DNA from: Phycisphaerae bacterium
GTDB lineage: Bacteria > Planctomycetota > Phycisphaerae > UBA1845
DNA length: 64,000 nt
Assembly: GCA_013360585.1 (NCBI GenBank)
Contig: JABWBH010000006.1
Span: 1 to 64,000 of the forward strand
Direction: 5' to 3'
In this document: piece after piece, positions 51,452 to 60,136 of the stretch
Layout of the letters: each line of letters opens with the position of its first letter
Numbering within the stretch: position 1 is the first letter of the stretch
Notes under the pieces: generated by a model
The model's database searches: none
Told to the model about the DNA's origin: nothing
Seen by the model: the letters and a program-made list of their open reading frames with translations, nothing else
Translations under genes and position numbers: made by a program

Positions 51452-51853
51452 ATGTTGCGCGGAACACATCGTAAGGTTGCGACCCTCGCGGTGGTGATCG
51501 GGGTGCTGGGTTGCGCGGCGATCGCGACAGACGCCCGCGCGGACCACCGGTACTACGGCGGAGGCGGGTATTACAGCGGGGGTGGATACTCCAGCGGGGG
51601 GTATTACCGGAGTTACAATTACTACCGTCCCGCGCCTTCGTGTTACCGACCGGCGCCGGTGTATTGCGCGCCGCGTCCCGTGTACTGCGAACCGCGTCCG
51701 GTCGTCTGCTACAGCGGACCGTCGTACTACCGCAGCTCCTCCTACTACGGCGGCGGATACTACCGCGGCGGAAGCTCGTTCTCGGTCGGCGGATACTACA
51801 ACCGCGGCTACAGCCGCGACGGTGGCGGGTTCTACTTCAACTATCGCCGCTGA
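51452..51853 (+). CDS. Small exported Tyr/Gly-rich protein
   Basis: 133 residues; ATG 51452 follows GAAGGAGATGGAAC, the best ribosome site in this region. A signal peptide (VATLAVVIGVLGCAAIATDARA) precedes a low-complexity mature part: YYGGGGYYSGGGYSSGGYY, then a Pro/Cys/Arg-rich middle (CYRPAPVYCAPRPVYCEPRP) and a further YYGGGYYRGG series. Four evenly spaced Cys in the middle may crosslink. It probably contributes to the envelope or an extracellular matrix. A strong terminator follows it, so it is a single-gene transcript likely to be abundant. No family assigned. Confidence 0.85.
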   Translation: MLRGTHRKVATLAVVIGVLGCAAIATDARADHRYYGGGGYYSGGGYSSGGYYRSYNYYRPAPSCYRPAPVYCAPRPVYCEPRPVVCYSGPSYYRSSSYYGGGYYRGGSSFSVGGYYNRGYSRDGGGFYFNYRR

Positions 51854-51920
51854 ACCGTCGGAAGCCTCCGGCGATCCGCCCGCCGGACCCGACTGACAGG
51901 GAAGTGACATCGACCAAGAA

Positions 51921-51963
51921 GACCGGGTTCGATCCTGCTTCGCAGGCGAACCCGGTCGTTTTT
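51921..51963 (+). terminator. Intrinsic terminator after the Tyr/Gly-rich gene
   Basis: GACCGGGTTCG (51921-51931) pairs with CGAACCCGGTC (51947-51957). Within the loop CCTGC-TTC-GCAGG adds an inner stem. G then TTTTT follows at 51958-51963. It is the clearest plus-strand terminator in the window. Confidence 0.9.
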
Positions 51964-52269
51964 CATTTCAGCACAGCGACGCGGCTGCTGACAACCTCCC
52001 GATCCTCACCACCGCGCCACGTCCGATGCCGCCGCAACCCCGCTTGTACCCGTATTCTCGGCGCGAACGCATTAACTCGCCGATGCGGACGTTTCACCAG
52101 CGACCGGAACCGGACCCCTGTCGGTGCGTCTAACGCCGACGGGCATGAGAGAGTTCTTTGAGTTCGTCCCGCGCCGTGCGAAGCCGAGCGGCTTCGTTCG
52201 CGCGTCGGTTGTGCTCCGCTTCTCAACACACAAGGAAGGCGCCGCGCCTTCTGAACCCGGAGTCCGATC
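51964..52269. other. Gene-free spacer before the VIT/VWA gene
   Basis: About 306 bp. A 7-bp hairpin GAAGGCG-CCG-CGCCTTC (52235-52251) lies just ahead of the GGAG ribosome site of the next gene and may stabilise its mRNA leader. No other structure or gene is seen. Confidence 0.4.
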
Positions 52270-54759
52270 ATGAGTCAGTCGTGGGTCTTTGTTCGACGGG
52301 TTTCCGCCGCGATCTTCGTCTTCGCCGCTTTCGCGCCGACGGTGTCCGGTCAGACTATCATCATCGACGTGGACCGTCCGATCCCGCTTCCCCCGCCTCC
52401 GGATCGCCCTGAACCGCAGCCGCCCGACCGTCCGCCTCCGCCTCCGCGCCCGCCTCAGCGCGACATGCGCCTTGTCGTGCGCCAACTCAATGTCGAGACC
52501 CGGATCATCGAGGGCGCCGCCGTCACCACGATCGACCAGACCTTTCATAACCCGCACGGGTTCGTCGTCGAGGGGACGTACATCTTCCCGCTCGAGGAGG
52601 ACGTGGCGATCTCCCGCTTCACGATGGACGTCAACGGCGAGGAAGTCGAGGGAAAACTCCTCGACGTAGCCGAAGCGCGGCGCACCTACGAGCAGATCGT
52701 GCGCAGTATGCGCGACCCCGCGCTGCTCGAATACGTCGGGCGGCGCATGATCAAGGCCAGCATCTTCCCGATCAATCCGCAAAGCGACGTCCGCGTGCGT
52801 CTTTCCTACAACCAGATGCTGGAGGCGAAGGACGGGCTGGTGCGCTATCGCTACCCGCTGAACGTCGAGAAACACCTGCCCGCGGCGATCGAGAGGTTCA
52901 CTTTCCTGGCGACGATCCAGAGTCGCACCCCGATCAAGAGCGTCTTCTCCCCGACGCACGACGTGGCCGTCTCGCGCGGATCGGATTCCCGCGTCAGCGC
53001 CAGCCTTGAAGGCGCGAACGTCTTCCCGGACCGCGACCTGGATCTGTTTTACACCCTCTCGGAGAAAAACTTCGGCCTGAGCGTGCTGATCTTCCGCGAA
53101 CCGGGCGAGGACGGCTACTTCCTCGTGCGAATCTCGCCGGACGCGGTGGTCAAAGCGGAGGACGTGATCCCGAAGGACATCACCTTCGTGCTGGACACCT
53201 CGGGCAGCATGTCCGAGGAGGACAAGATGGCGCAGGCGCGGGCGGCGCTGAAGTTCTGTCTCTCGCATCTCAACGAGCGCGACGCCTTCAACATCATCAC
53301 GTTTGCTCACGAGCCGCGCCGCTTCCGGGATGAGATGACGCCGGCGACGCCTGAGAGCCGCGACGCCGCGAAAAAATTCGTGGATTCGGTCGAATCCGTC
53401 GGAGGTACGAACATCAACGACGCCCTGCTCTCCGCCCTGAAGGACGCGCCGCGGAAAGACCCGTCACGGCCTTATTACATCGTCTTTCTCACGGACGGGC
53501 AGCCGACGGTGGGCGTGTGCAAAACGGACGAGATCCTGAAGAACGTGCGCGAGGCGAACGAGTCCGGGTCGCGCCTCTTCGTCTTCGGCGTCGGGCACGA
53601 CGTCAACACGCAATTGCTGGACCTGCTGGCGGAGCAGAACCGCGGAACGCGCGAATACGTCGAACCCGGTGAGAACCTCGAACTGGCGCTGTCGAGTTTC
53701 TACCGCCGGATCGCGGACCCCGTCCTTTCCGACCTTGCGCTTTCGCTGGGCGACCTGCGCGTGTACGACCAGTTTCCGCCTCGGCTCGGCGATCTTTTCG
53801 GCGGAACCGAACTGGTGGTGCTCGGGCGTTACAGCGGCGCCGGACACAAGGCCGTCGAGCTGACCGGGCAGCGGCGCGGCGTGACCGAGCGGCATGTTTA
53901 TGAAACGACGTTCGCCGACGACGCCCGCGAGCACGACTTCCTGCCCCGGCTCTGGGCGACGCGGAAGGTCGGCTACCTGCTCGACGAGATCCGCCTGCAC
54001 GGCGAGAAGAACGAACTGAAGCAGAGCGTCATCACGCTGGCGAAGAAATACGGGATCGTGACGCCTTACACGGCCTACCTCGTGACCGAACCGGGGCAGT
54101 TCGCAATGCGCGAGGCGGGCCGGCCGGAGCTTTCGAGAGCGCGGTCCGGATCAGGTTCCGATCAGCGCCGGGCGCTGCAGACGCTGGGCTACCTCGATGA
54201 GGACGAAGGCGAGAACGACGCGCTGTCGGGCGACGAAGCCGCGCTGCGCGTCCTCGCCCTCCGCGGACTGGGATACGGCGAGGTCAGCGCCGAAAATTCC
54301 GCGCCGGCTGGGACCGAGAAGGCCGACCGGGCGCCGTCGCGGGCGAGGGCGGGTTCGCCGCAACCGGCGCCCGCTTCCGGCGCGCTGGCGGTCGGGCAAT
54401 CCAAGGAGGCCAAGGCGCTTCAGGAGTCCCGCATCTCGGCGGACGAAGGTCGAGGAGGCTCGGGATCGGCGGACAAGAAGAGCAAAGACGCAGACCGTAT
54501 CCGCACCGTCGGCACGCGGACGTTCTACCGCGCCGGAGAAACCTGGATCGACTCGACTTACGACAAGAAGGTCGAAACCCGGAAGATCGAGGTTTTCAGT
54601 GAGGAGTATTTCAAGCTCGTGTCGGAGCACAAGGAGCTGGCGAAATGCTTCGCCCTCGGAGAGCGTGTGATCGTCGTCCTCGGCGATGTTGCCTACGAGA
54701 CCACCCCGCCGAAGGAAACGGACGCCGACAAGGAAAAGACCGAGAAGCCGGAGAAGTAG
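52270..54759 (+). CDS. Exported VIT and von Willebrand factor A domain protein
   Basis: 829 residues; ATG 52270 follows GGAGTCCGATC. A signal peptide ends about residue 28. A Pro-rich spacer (IPLPPPPDRPEPQPPDRPPP) leads a VIT domain (about 65-195; DQTFHNPHGFVVEGTYIFPL). A VWA domain follows with an intact MIDAS: FVLDTSGSMSEEDK near 303, the GGTNIND Thr and FLTDGQPTVG. The tail from residue 600 is low-complexity, rich in Ala, Ser, Glu and Lys, with a final structured piece (TRTFYRAGETWIDSTYD). These proteins resemble inter-alpha-trypsin inhibitor heavy chains and probably mediate metal-dependent adhesion or assembly. The partner is unknown. Confidence 0.9.
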   Translation: MSQSWVFVRRVSAAIFVFAAFAPTVSGQTIIIDVDRPIPLPPPPDRPEPQPPDRPPPPPRPPQRDMRLVVRQLNVETRIIEGAAVTTIDQTFHNPHGFVVEGTYIFPLEEDVAISRFTMDVNGEEVEGKLLDVAEARRTYEQIVRSMRDPALLEYVGRRMIKASIFPINPQSDVRVRLSYNQMLEAKDGLVRYRYPLNVEKHLPAAIERFTFLATIQSRTPIKSVFSPTHDVAVSRGSDSRVSASLEGANVFPDRDLDLFYTLSEKNFGLSVLIFREPGEDGYFLVRISPDAVVKAEDVIPKDITFVLDTSGSMSEEDKMAQARAALKFCLSHLNERDAFNIITFAHEPRRFRDEMTPATPESRDAAKKFVDSVESVGGTNINDALLSALKDAPRKDPSRPYYIVFLTDGQPTVGVCKTDEILKNVREANESGSRLFVFGVGHDVNTQLLDLLAEQNRGTREYVEPGENLELALSSFYRRIADPVLSDLALSLGDLRVYDQFPPRLGDLFGGTELVVLGRYSGAGHKAVELTGQRRGVTERHVYETTFADDAREHDFLPRLWATRKVGYLLDEIRLHGEKNELKQSVITLAKKYGIVTPYTAYLVTEPGQFAMREAGRPELSRARSGSGSDQRRALQTLGYLDEDEGENDALSGDEAALRVLALRGLGYGEVSAENSAPAGTEKADRAPSRARAGSPQPAPASGALAVGQSKEAKALQESRISADEGRGGSGSADKKSKDADRIRTVGTRTFYRAGETWIDSTYDKKVETRKIEVFSEEYFKLVSEHKELAKCFALGERVIVVLGDVAYETTPPKETDADKEKTEKPEK

Positions 54760-54987
54760 GAAGATTCCCGGGTCGGTGCGATGACGCAAGTGCCCGACCG
54801 CCGGCGTCGGGCAGAGGTTTCCAGGCTGCGGGAACCCCCGCACCGGACTCAGGGAGAACAACCGACCGCCACGGGGCCGCCGCGGGGCGAGCAACGGACG
54901 GCTGTGGGCTGCCGCCGACGGCGACCGTGCGGGTATAATCCTGATGCGGGGGCACGGTGTCGCCCTGTCCCGCGCGGGAGATTGCAG

Positions 54988-56076
54988 ATGCGCCTGAACC
55001 ACGCCGGTCATTTTGAAAAGCGGAATGCGGGAGTTCCTTGTTGGGGGTTCATCCTTGCCTTGCTGACGGCCGGACCTGCGTTTGCCCAGACTGAGGACGG
55101 CGAGTCCGGCGACGCTTTGACCGGCGTCGCGCAACAGGATGCACCCGCGATGCAGGAAGAACCTCAGCAGGAGGAGGGCGCGTATCCTTCGGATTCGACG
55201 CTGCCGCGCGCTCTGCGGCAGGATTACGCCCTGCCCGACCCGAATCTGCCCGGCGGATACCGGCAAAGCCCGCCCGTCTCCCGTTATTACCAGCGCGGCG
55301 GGCGTCCTTACGGGTGGGGGCGGTATTCGGCGCGGCCTTACTCTTACGACTACGGATACGGCTCGTACTGGCGTTACCTGGATCCGTATGACCCCTACCT
55401 TTTCGAGCGAGTGTACCGACAGGGCGTGACCGACGGTCGGTGGTTCGAGCAGTACGAGCGCGAGCTTGAGCTGGGTCTGAACACGTATTTAAAGGCCTTC
55501 GAGTTCGGGCACGAGGCGTTCTCGAAGGGCGAGTATGATCGCGCGGCGCGAGGGTACATCCTCGCGGCCCGGCAGAACCAGGGCGACCCGGCAAGCCGCC
55601 TGTGTGCGGGAAACGCCCTGATTGCGCTGGGGCGCTACGATGAGGCGGCGCAATTGCTCCGCCGCGCGTTCGAACTTCAGCCGAGGATGGCGTATCTGCC
55701 GCTCGACCTTCGTGAAGAATACGGCCGGGCTGAGGATTTTCATCAGCATCTGTCGAAGGTGAAGACCGCGGCCGAAGCTGCCGAGGCCGCGTTTTCCGCC
55801 GCATCAGGTTCCTCGTCGGCCAGCGCGCCAGCGCCCGCGGCCGCCGCAGCGGACACTTCGACGGCGACGCCCGCCGCACCGGCGGCGTTTGTCGATTTCG
55901 CGGAGCAGAAGGCACGGGCGGCGGATATCTGGGCGCTCGCCGGGTACATGATGCACTTCAGCGGGCGCTCCGCCGACGCCGCCGACGCGCTCGGTCGGGC
56001 TGCACGACTCGCCCCGCAGGATGACTGGATCCGCACGTTGCACGACGCGGCGAGAATGACCGCGCCTCAGCCTTAA
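54988..56076 (+). CDS. Exported TPR-containing protein with Tyr-rich linker
   Basis: 362 residues from ATG 54988, preceded by GGGAGA; the track's earlier start (54781) lacks support. A signal peptide (GFILALLTAGPAFA) is followed by an acidic stretch and an RYYQRGGRPYGWGRYSARPYSYDYGYGSYWRYLDPYDPY segment whose composition resembles the 51452 protein. Residues 155-250 hold TPR units (FSKGEYDRAARGYILAARQNQGDPAS, GRYDEAAQLLRRAFELQP). An Ala/Ser-rich linker precedes a final TPR. It may be a periplasmic assembly factor that docks Tyr-rich partners. It is convergent with the large RNA. Confidence 0.8.
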   Translation: MRLNHAGHFEKRNAGVPCWGFILALLTAGPAFAQTEDGESGDALTGVAQQDAPAMQEEPQQEEGAYPSDSTLPRALRQDYALPDPNLPGGYRQSPPVSRYYQRGGRPYGWGRYSARPYSYDYGYGSYWRYLDPYDPYLFERVYRQGVTDGRWFEQYERELELGLNTYLKAFEFGHEAFSKGEYDRAARGYILAARQNQGDPASRLCAGNALIALGRYDEAAQLLRRAFELQPRMAYLPLDLREEYGRAEDFHQHLSKVKTAAEAAEAAFSAASGSSSASAPAPAAAAADTSTATPAAPAAFVDFAEQKARAADIWALAGYMMHFSGRSADAADALGRAARLAPQDDWIRTLHDAARMTAPQP

Positions 56077-56201
56077 CGTGAATCCGCGATCATCGACGAC
56101 CTGACAGCCCGGCAGTGAGATAACGTCGACATGAAAGGTGTCGATCGGCCGAAAACTCCCGTGTCTGCGGAAGGACGACGGACAAGCGGCTCTTCGAAAT
56201 G

Positions 56202-56233
56202 AAAAAAGGACGCAGCGGGCGTGGCGCTCGTCC
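56202..56233 (-). terminator. Intrinsic terminator of the large RNA
   Basis: On the minus strand GGACGAGCG pairs with CGCT-G-CGTCC (nine pairs and one bulged G, 7-nt loop CCACGCC), followed directly by TTTTTT (56207-56202). It faces away from the plus-strand TPR gene. With the promoter at 57332-57360 it delimits an orphan transcript. Confidence 0.85.
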
Positions 56234-57325
56234 TGCCCTTCAGAGTTTTCAGGCTGCCGGCTCGCACGTCGGGCTTTCCGCCCGGCGGCGTTCTCCTGCA
56301 GGGTTGGCTGCTCGTTCGGAGTTCTCTGACGTGCCGAGGTTACGCGGTTACTGGTTCCGCGTGACCGCCTTGCCGTCAGCCTTTTCCTCGGCTTCGCGGC
56401 TCTGCCTTTGGCGCGCCTGACGGGTCATGTGTTAAGACGCCCGTCCACCCTCCCGTCGAGTTTCGCCCCCTCTTGAAGAAATCCCCCGCAACCCTAGCCG
56501 TCAGCCGAACCTTCCGGTCCGGCCGCCCTGCGCCGGTCCGAAGACCGTCGCAGGTGAGTCCGCATCCGAAGACGCGCGCCCACGGCACCTCTCCTGGGCT
56601 TTTGTCCCCTTCAGCACATGCGGCATCGAGGATCCACCGGACACGGGCCTGTCCACCCGCGTCGTTCCGCCCTCAGGGTTTGATCACCCTCTCGACGGTT
56701 TGCTCTCCTCGAAGCCTCGTCGGCCTTGTTTCGTGCCGACAGCACTCCTGGGGTTCCCCCTTCGGAGCTTTCTCCTCCCGCGAGGTACCGGTTCGTTTCC
56801 GTCCCGGAGCACCCACCTGCCGTTTCTCCCGGCGTTGTTCCCGATCGCCGAAGCGACAGGCCGGCCCGCCGGGCCGCGACTCCTGGGTTTCACCCCTCGA
56901 CGGGAGTCCTCTAACGAACGCCGCGGTATGAGCGCGACGCGCGCCGGATGCTCCCCTGGGTTTCATCCCTCCTGAGGCATCAAGGCGGAAGACCTTGTCC
57001 GGGATTTCGCCCCGACTCCTTCCTCGCGCTTTCGAGCGATCACGCCTTGCGGCCCGACCGTCGCGGCGCCTCGAAGTATCCATCAGCCTCCGCCGCGCTC
57101 CGCTCCGAATTCCGAAGAACGTCGAGCTGGAGCAACCCCTTCAGGGTTTCCGTGCCTCCGCCATCGCCACCGCTCGGCTCGCCCGCTTCCCGGGCTATGT
57201 GTTCACCTCGCGCCCGGACGAACGTCTCCGTCCGCCCCGCCAGCGCCTCTTTGAGAAGCGACCGAACCTGCCTTAGCCGGTGGGACCGCGTTGCGGCACC
57301 GAGCTGCGACACGCCCCCGCGTCGC
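56202..57325 (-). ncRNA. Putative large structured non-coding RNA (~1.1 kb), family not recognised
   Basis: No credible ORF covers this span; the track entries here have neither a ribosome site nor family-like sequence. Read on the minus strand it has a sigma70-type promoter, a perfect 8-bp hairpin at the predicted first base (GCGACGCG-GGGG-CGTGTCGC with one G·U, 57325-57306) and a strong terminator. Internal hairpins include CGGACG/CGTCCG, GCCCG-GGAAG-CGGGC, CGCT-CGAA-AGCG and CAAGG/CCTTG. At least four related modules carry a GGG(G)-purine loop-CCC(C) stem followed by AGGAG or AGGGGAG (56978-56947, 56908-56878, 56769-56741, 56608-56587). Purine-rich unpaired joints resemble those of rnpB. 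It is not tmRNA, RNase P, SRP RNA or a group II intron by motif. Large families such as GOLLD or ROOL cannot be excluded by eye. Confidence 0.72.
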
Positions 57326-57331
57326 AATCTC

Positions 57332-57360
57332 ATTATAAACCCCGTTTCAGCGCGAGGCAA
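57332..57360 (-). promoter_or_regulatory. Promoter of the large RNA
   Basis: On the minus strand TTGCCT (57360-57355), a 17-bp spacer and a perfect TATAAT (57337-57332). The expected start, six to seven bases downstream, coincides with the first base of the hairpin at 57325. In a GC-rich genome a consensus -10 at ideal spacing is notable. Confidence 0.8.
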
Positions 57361-57412
57361 GCAAAAACGTAATAATCCCTTTGTTTTACAGGAGTTTCAC
57401 AGGCTCCTGCCG

Positions 57413-57428
57413 TACAACAAGTGTTGTA
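57413..57428. promoter_or_regulatory. Operator-like palindrome TACAACA-AG-TGTTGTA
   Basis: Seven-base perfect arms around AG lie in the AT-rich divergent region between the large RNA promoter (53 bp away) and the ABC importer genes. The size is typical of a dimeric regulator site. The binding protein is unknown. Confidence 0.45.
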
Positions 57429-57618
57429 AGCTCTTTGATTTCAACACGGAGCGCCGCGAGGTTTTATCCTTCCCTTTAAGAAAAAAATTTCCGAAAACCG
57501 CTTCTGACAACGAATTCACGGGCGTTGCCGCGGCGGATCCGGCGCAAACCGGGTGCGCCGGGAGGGGCGTCGTGGAGGCGCCCGGGGCGCACCCGACGGA
57601 CACGGGCGTCGCGCGGAA

Positions 57619-57642
57619 GAAGTGTCATGATATTGACACTTC
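57619..57642. promoter_or_regulatory. Operator-like inverted repeat upstream of the ABC importer
   Basis: The perfect 9-bp arms GAAGTGTCA and TGACACTTC are separated by TGATAT, and the site lies 72 bp before the binding-protein start. The right arm overlaps TTGACA (57633-57638), a consensus -35, although no good -10 sits 17 bp beyond. Symmetry this long suggests a dimeric repressor, perhaps responding to the imported sugar. No regulator gene is adjacent. Confidence 0.6.
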
Positions 57643-57713
57643 ACGGCCGAACCTTCCGTCCGCTCCGTCATCCGCATTGACCCAGCGGCGGCGCGCTTCT
57701 AGTTTCCGACGAC

Positions 57714-59132
57714 ATGCGCGCGATGGCTCCGAGAGAACCCCTCGTGTCCCGCGGCGCCGCAACGCACCGCACCTTGGCGCTGAGGCTGCTGCGCGCGAGC
57801 GCGATCCTCGTTGCGGGGCTGGCGGTCGCGATGTGGTTGTTCGGCGACACGTGGCGTCATCACTTTCCGGCTGCGGAGAATGCGAACGCGACGGCGGAGA
57901 TCCGTTTTGCGCATTTCGGCGGATATGAGGAGTATGTGCTGTGGCGCGAGGCGATCCAAGCTTTCGAGCGCGAACATCCGCGCGTCCGGGTTCGTCAGGA
58001 ATTCGTGGTGGGCGGTCAGGCGCTTTATCACGGCAAGTTGAGCCGACAGGCGAGCGCTGCGGACCTGCCCGACGTCTTCCTCGTTCAGGCCGGACCCTTT
58101 AACGATCTGGCGGATCAACTTGCGGATGTGGGCGGCGTGTTGAACGCCGTGCCGAATCCGGACGGCCGGTCCGAAGAGATCTCCGAGCTGGACGTTCTCG
58201 GGGTCGAAGCATTCCGGGTGGACGGTGTGCAGCGGGCGCTTCCGGTTTGCGGGGGTCCGCTGCTGATCTACGTCAATCTCGCCTGTTTCGACCGGGCGAC
58301 GCGGTTCCTCGGGTCGGTTGTTCCGCAGCCGCACGAGGACTGGACGATCGACGAGTTCCTCACGATCGCGTCGCAAGCGACGATCCGCGACGCGCGGTTG
58401 GAGGGCGGAGCGCAGTTCGGGTTCTGGCATCCGCGGTGGGTGTATTACCTTCCGTTTTTGTGGTCGTTCGGCGCGGACGTGGGGGACGCACAAGGATGGG
58501 CGCTGGAGGGGGGCGAGGCGGAGTCGGCGCTGACGTTGTATCACGACTTGTTGAGGGTGCATCGCGTGTGTCCCGGGGACGCGGAGCTTCCGCAGGTCTG
58601 GCAGGACGTTGCGTTTCTGACCGGCCGGGTGGCGATGTGCGTTAACGGACCGTGGTTTGAGCGCTTTATCGAAGGCGGCGTGACGGGCGACATCGGCCGC
58701 TTCGACGTTCTGCCGATCCCCCGCGGACCGGGGGGACGCTGGACGCGCGTGACGTGGGACGGCGCGGCGCTGAACCCGTCCACGACCGGCGCGCGCCGAC
58801 GCGCCGCCGAGGCCTTCCTGCGACATCTGCTTTCCGGACCGGTGCAGGACCGCCTTGCGGCGCAAGGTCTGGCGATGCCGGCGCGGCGCGCCTCGCTGGA
58901 CGCCTACGTGACCGGCCCGCGCGCGGCGCAGCGAGCGCGCTTCGTTGAGGCGCTGGCGTACTCGCGGCTTCAACCGCGCTTTCCGCGTTTTCAGGAGGTG
59001 GATCAGCTCTTGAATCGCAGTCTGGATCGGTATCTGAATGAGGCGGATGACCGCAGCGCACGGGAGTTTCTCGCGGATCTTCGGGCGGAGCCGCTGATCC
59101 GCGCGTGTTTCGAGACGGGAGGCGGGTCGTGA
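57714..59132 (+). CDS. ABC sugar transporter substrate-binding protein (family 1)
   Basis: 472 residues from ATG 57714 (an in-frame ATG at 57723 is possible). An N-terminal helix (LRASAILVAGLAVAMWLFG) anchors or exports it, with no lipobox. The SBP family 1 fold is clear: EIRFAHFGGYEEYVLWREAIQAFEREHPRVRVRQEFV, LPDVFLVQAG, ALPVCGGPLLIYVNLACFD and AEAFLRHLLSGPVQDRLAAQG. It binds an unknown carbohydrate. Its stop overlaps the first permease start (GTGA). A strong inverted repeat upstream suggests regulated expression. Confidence 0.88.
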   Translation: MRAMAPREPLVSRGAATHRTLALRLLRASAILVAGLAVAMWLFGDTWRHHFPAAENANATAEIRFAHFGGYEEYVLWREAIQAFEREHPRVRVRQEFVVGGQALYHGKLSRQASAADLPDVFLVQAGPFNDLADQLADVGGVLNAVPNPDGRSEEISELDVLGVEAFRVDGVQRALPVCGGPLLIYVNLACFDRATRFLGSVVPQPHEDWTIDEFLTIASQATIRDARLEGGAQFGFWHPRWVYYLPFLWSFGADVGDAQGWALEGGEAESALTLYHDLLRVHRVCPGDAELPQVWQDVAFLTGRVAMCVNGPWFERFIEGGVTGDIGRFDVLPIPRGPGGRWTRVTWDGAALNPSTTGARRRAAEAFLRHLLSGPVQDRLAAQGLAMPARRASLDAYVTGPRAAQRARFVEALAYSRLQPRFPRFQEVDQLLNRSLDRYLNEADDRSAREFLADLRAEPLIRACFETGGGS

Positions 59133-60136
59133 GCCTTCAGGGTCGCGGAGCGGCGTGGGTGTTCGTTGCGCCTTTCAGCGTCGGGTTCGCGGCGTTGTGC
59201 GCCGGACCGCTGGCGGCATCGTTGTACCTGTCGTTGACCGACGCGTCAGGGGCGTCGGCACGTCGTGCCGAGTATGTCGGACTGGCGAACTACCGGGAAG
59301 CGCTGGGCGTGGACTGGACCGCGCGCGGGACTCCAGCTGCGCCGGGGCCGTGGCTGGCGGGCGACGGACGACCGACGGATCCGCTCGTGTACCGGTCGGT
59401 GGGAAATTCCCTGGCGTACACGGCAATGACGGTTCCGGTGACGCTGGTGATGTCGCTGATGCTGGCGTTGCTGCTGATGCAGCCGGTGCGCGGGTTCACG
59501 ATCGTGCGCACAGTCGTGTATCTGCCGCACCTGCTGGGAGGCGTGGCGTCGCTGGTGATCTGGAGCTGGTTGTTGAATCCTCGTTACGGGGGGCTCAATG
59601 CGGCGATCCGCGCGGCGTACGCCGCCGCCGATCCGCTGGCGCGCGCCACGTTGGGCGTGACGACGGAGGGCTGGCCTGTTCCGGACTGGTTGTTCTCGCC
59701 GGCGTGGTGCAAACCCGCGCTGGTGCTGATCCGCGCGGGGACAGTCGGCGGGAGCGTGCTGATCCTGATGGCGGCGTTGCGGCGTATTCCGCGGGAGCTG
59801 GAAGAGGCCGCGGCGCTGGACGGCGCAGGGGCGTGGATGCGGTTGCGACGCGTCACGCTGCCGCAGTTGCGCCCGGCGCTGGCGTTCGTCGGATTGATCG
59901 AGACGGTGTTTGCAATGCAGGCCTTCACCGAGTCGTACATCTTGAGCCACCGATCTCAGCAGGACGGACTTCTTTTTGCGGCGACCTATCTTTATCGCAC
60001 GGCGTTCGAGTCGCCACACCGGTTGGGATATGCAGCGACGATCGGCTGGATTCTGGCGGGAACGACGGCGGTCGTCGTCGCGCCGTGGCTGGTGTGGGGG
60101 CGGCGACGGGCGGCGCACGAGAAGGGCGGAACCTGA
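59129..60136 (+). CDS. ABC sugar permease (CUT1, MalF/UgpA-like)
   Basis: 335 residues from GTG 59129, which overlaps the binding-protein stop and has GGGAGG upstream. Six helices. SVGNSLAYTAMTVPVTLVMSLMLALLL begins the core domain, and the EAA loop is EEAAALDGAGAWMRLRRVTLPQLRP, which contacts the ATPase. A periplasmic insert (residues 165-200, TTEGWPVPDWLFSPAWCKP) is longer than in MalF-type minimal permeases and recalls planctomycete and actinobacterial CUT1 systems. It pairs with the next gene. Confidence 0.93.
   Translation: MSLQGRGAAWVFVAPFSVGFAALCAGPLAASLYLSLTDASGASARRAEYVGLANYREALGVDWTARGTPAAPGPWLAGDGRPTDPLVYRSVGNSLAYTAMTVPVTLVMSLMLALLLMQPVRGFTIVRTVVYLPHLLGGVASLVIWSWLLNPRYGGLNAAIRAAYAAADPLARATLGVTTEGWPVPDWLFSPAWCKPALVLIRAGTVGGSVLILMAALRRIPRELEEAAALDGAGAWMRLRRVTLPQLRPALAFVGLIETVFAMQAFTESYILSHRSQQDGLLFAATYLYRTAFESPHRLGYAATIGWILAGTTAVVVAPWLVWGRRRAAHEKGGT

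Noticed and set aside
56202-57325. Group II intron, tmRNA or SRP RNA as the identity of the large RNA
   Set aside because: No domain V motif or maturase, no tRNA-like ends with tag frame, and no SRP Alu or domain IV signature were found.
56948-57928. 326-aa plus-strand ORF across the large RNA and importer promoter
   Set aside because: Runs through the structured RNA, the AT-rich spacer and the binding-protein start in the wrong frame; Ser/Arg/Pro-rich with no ribosome site.
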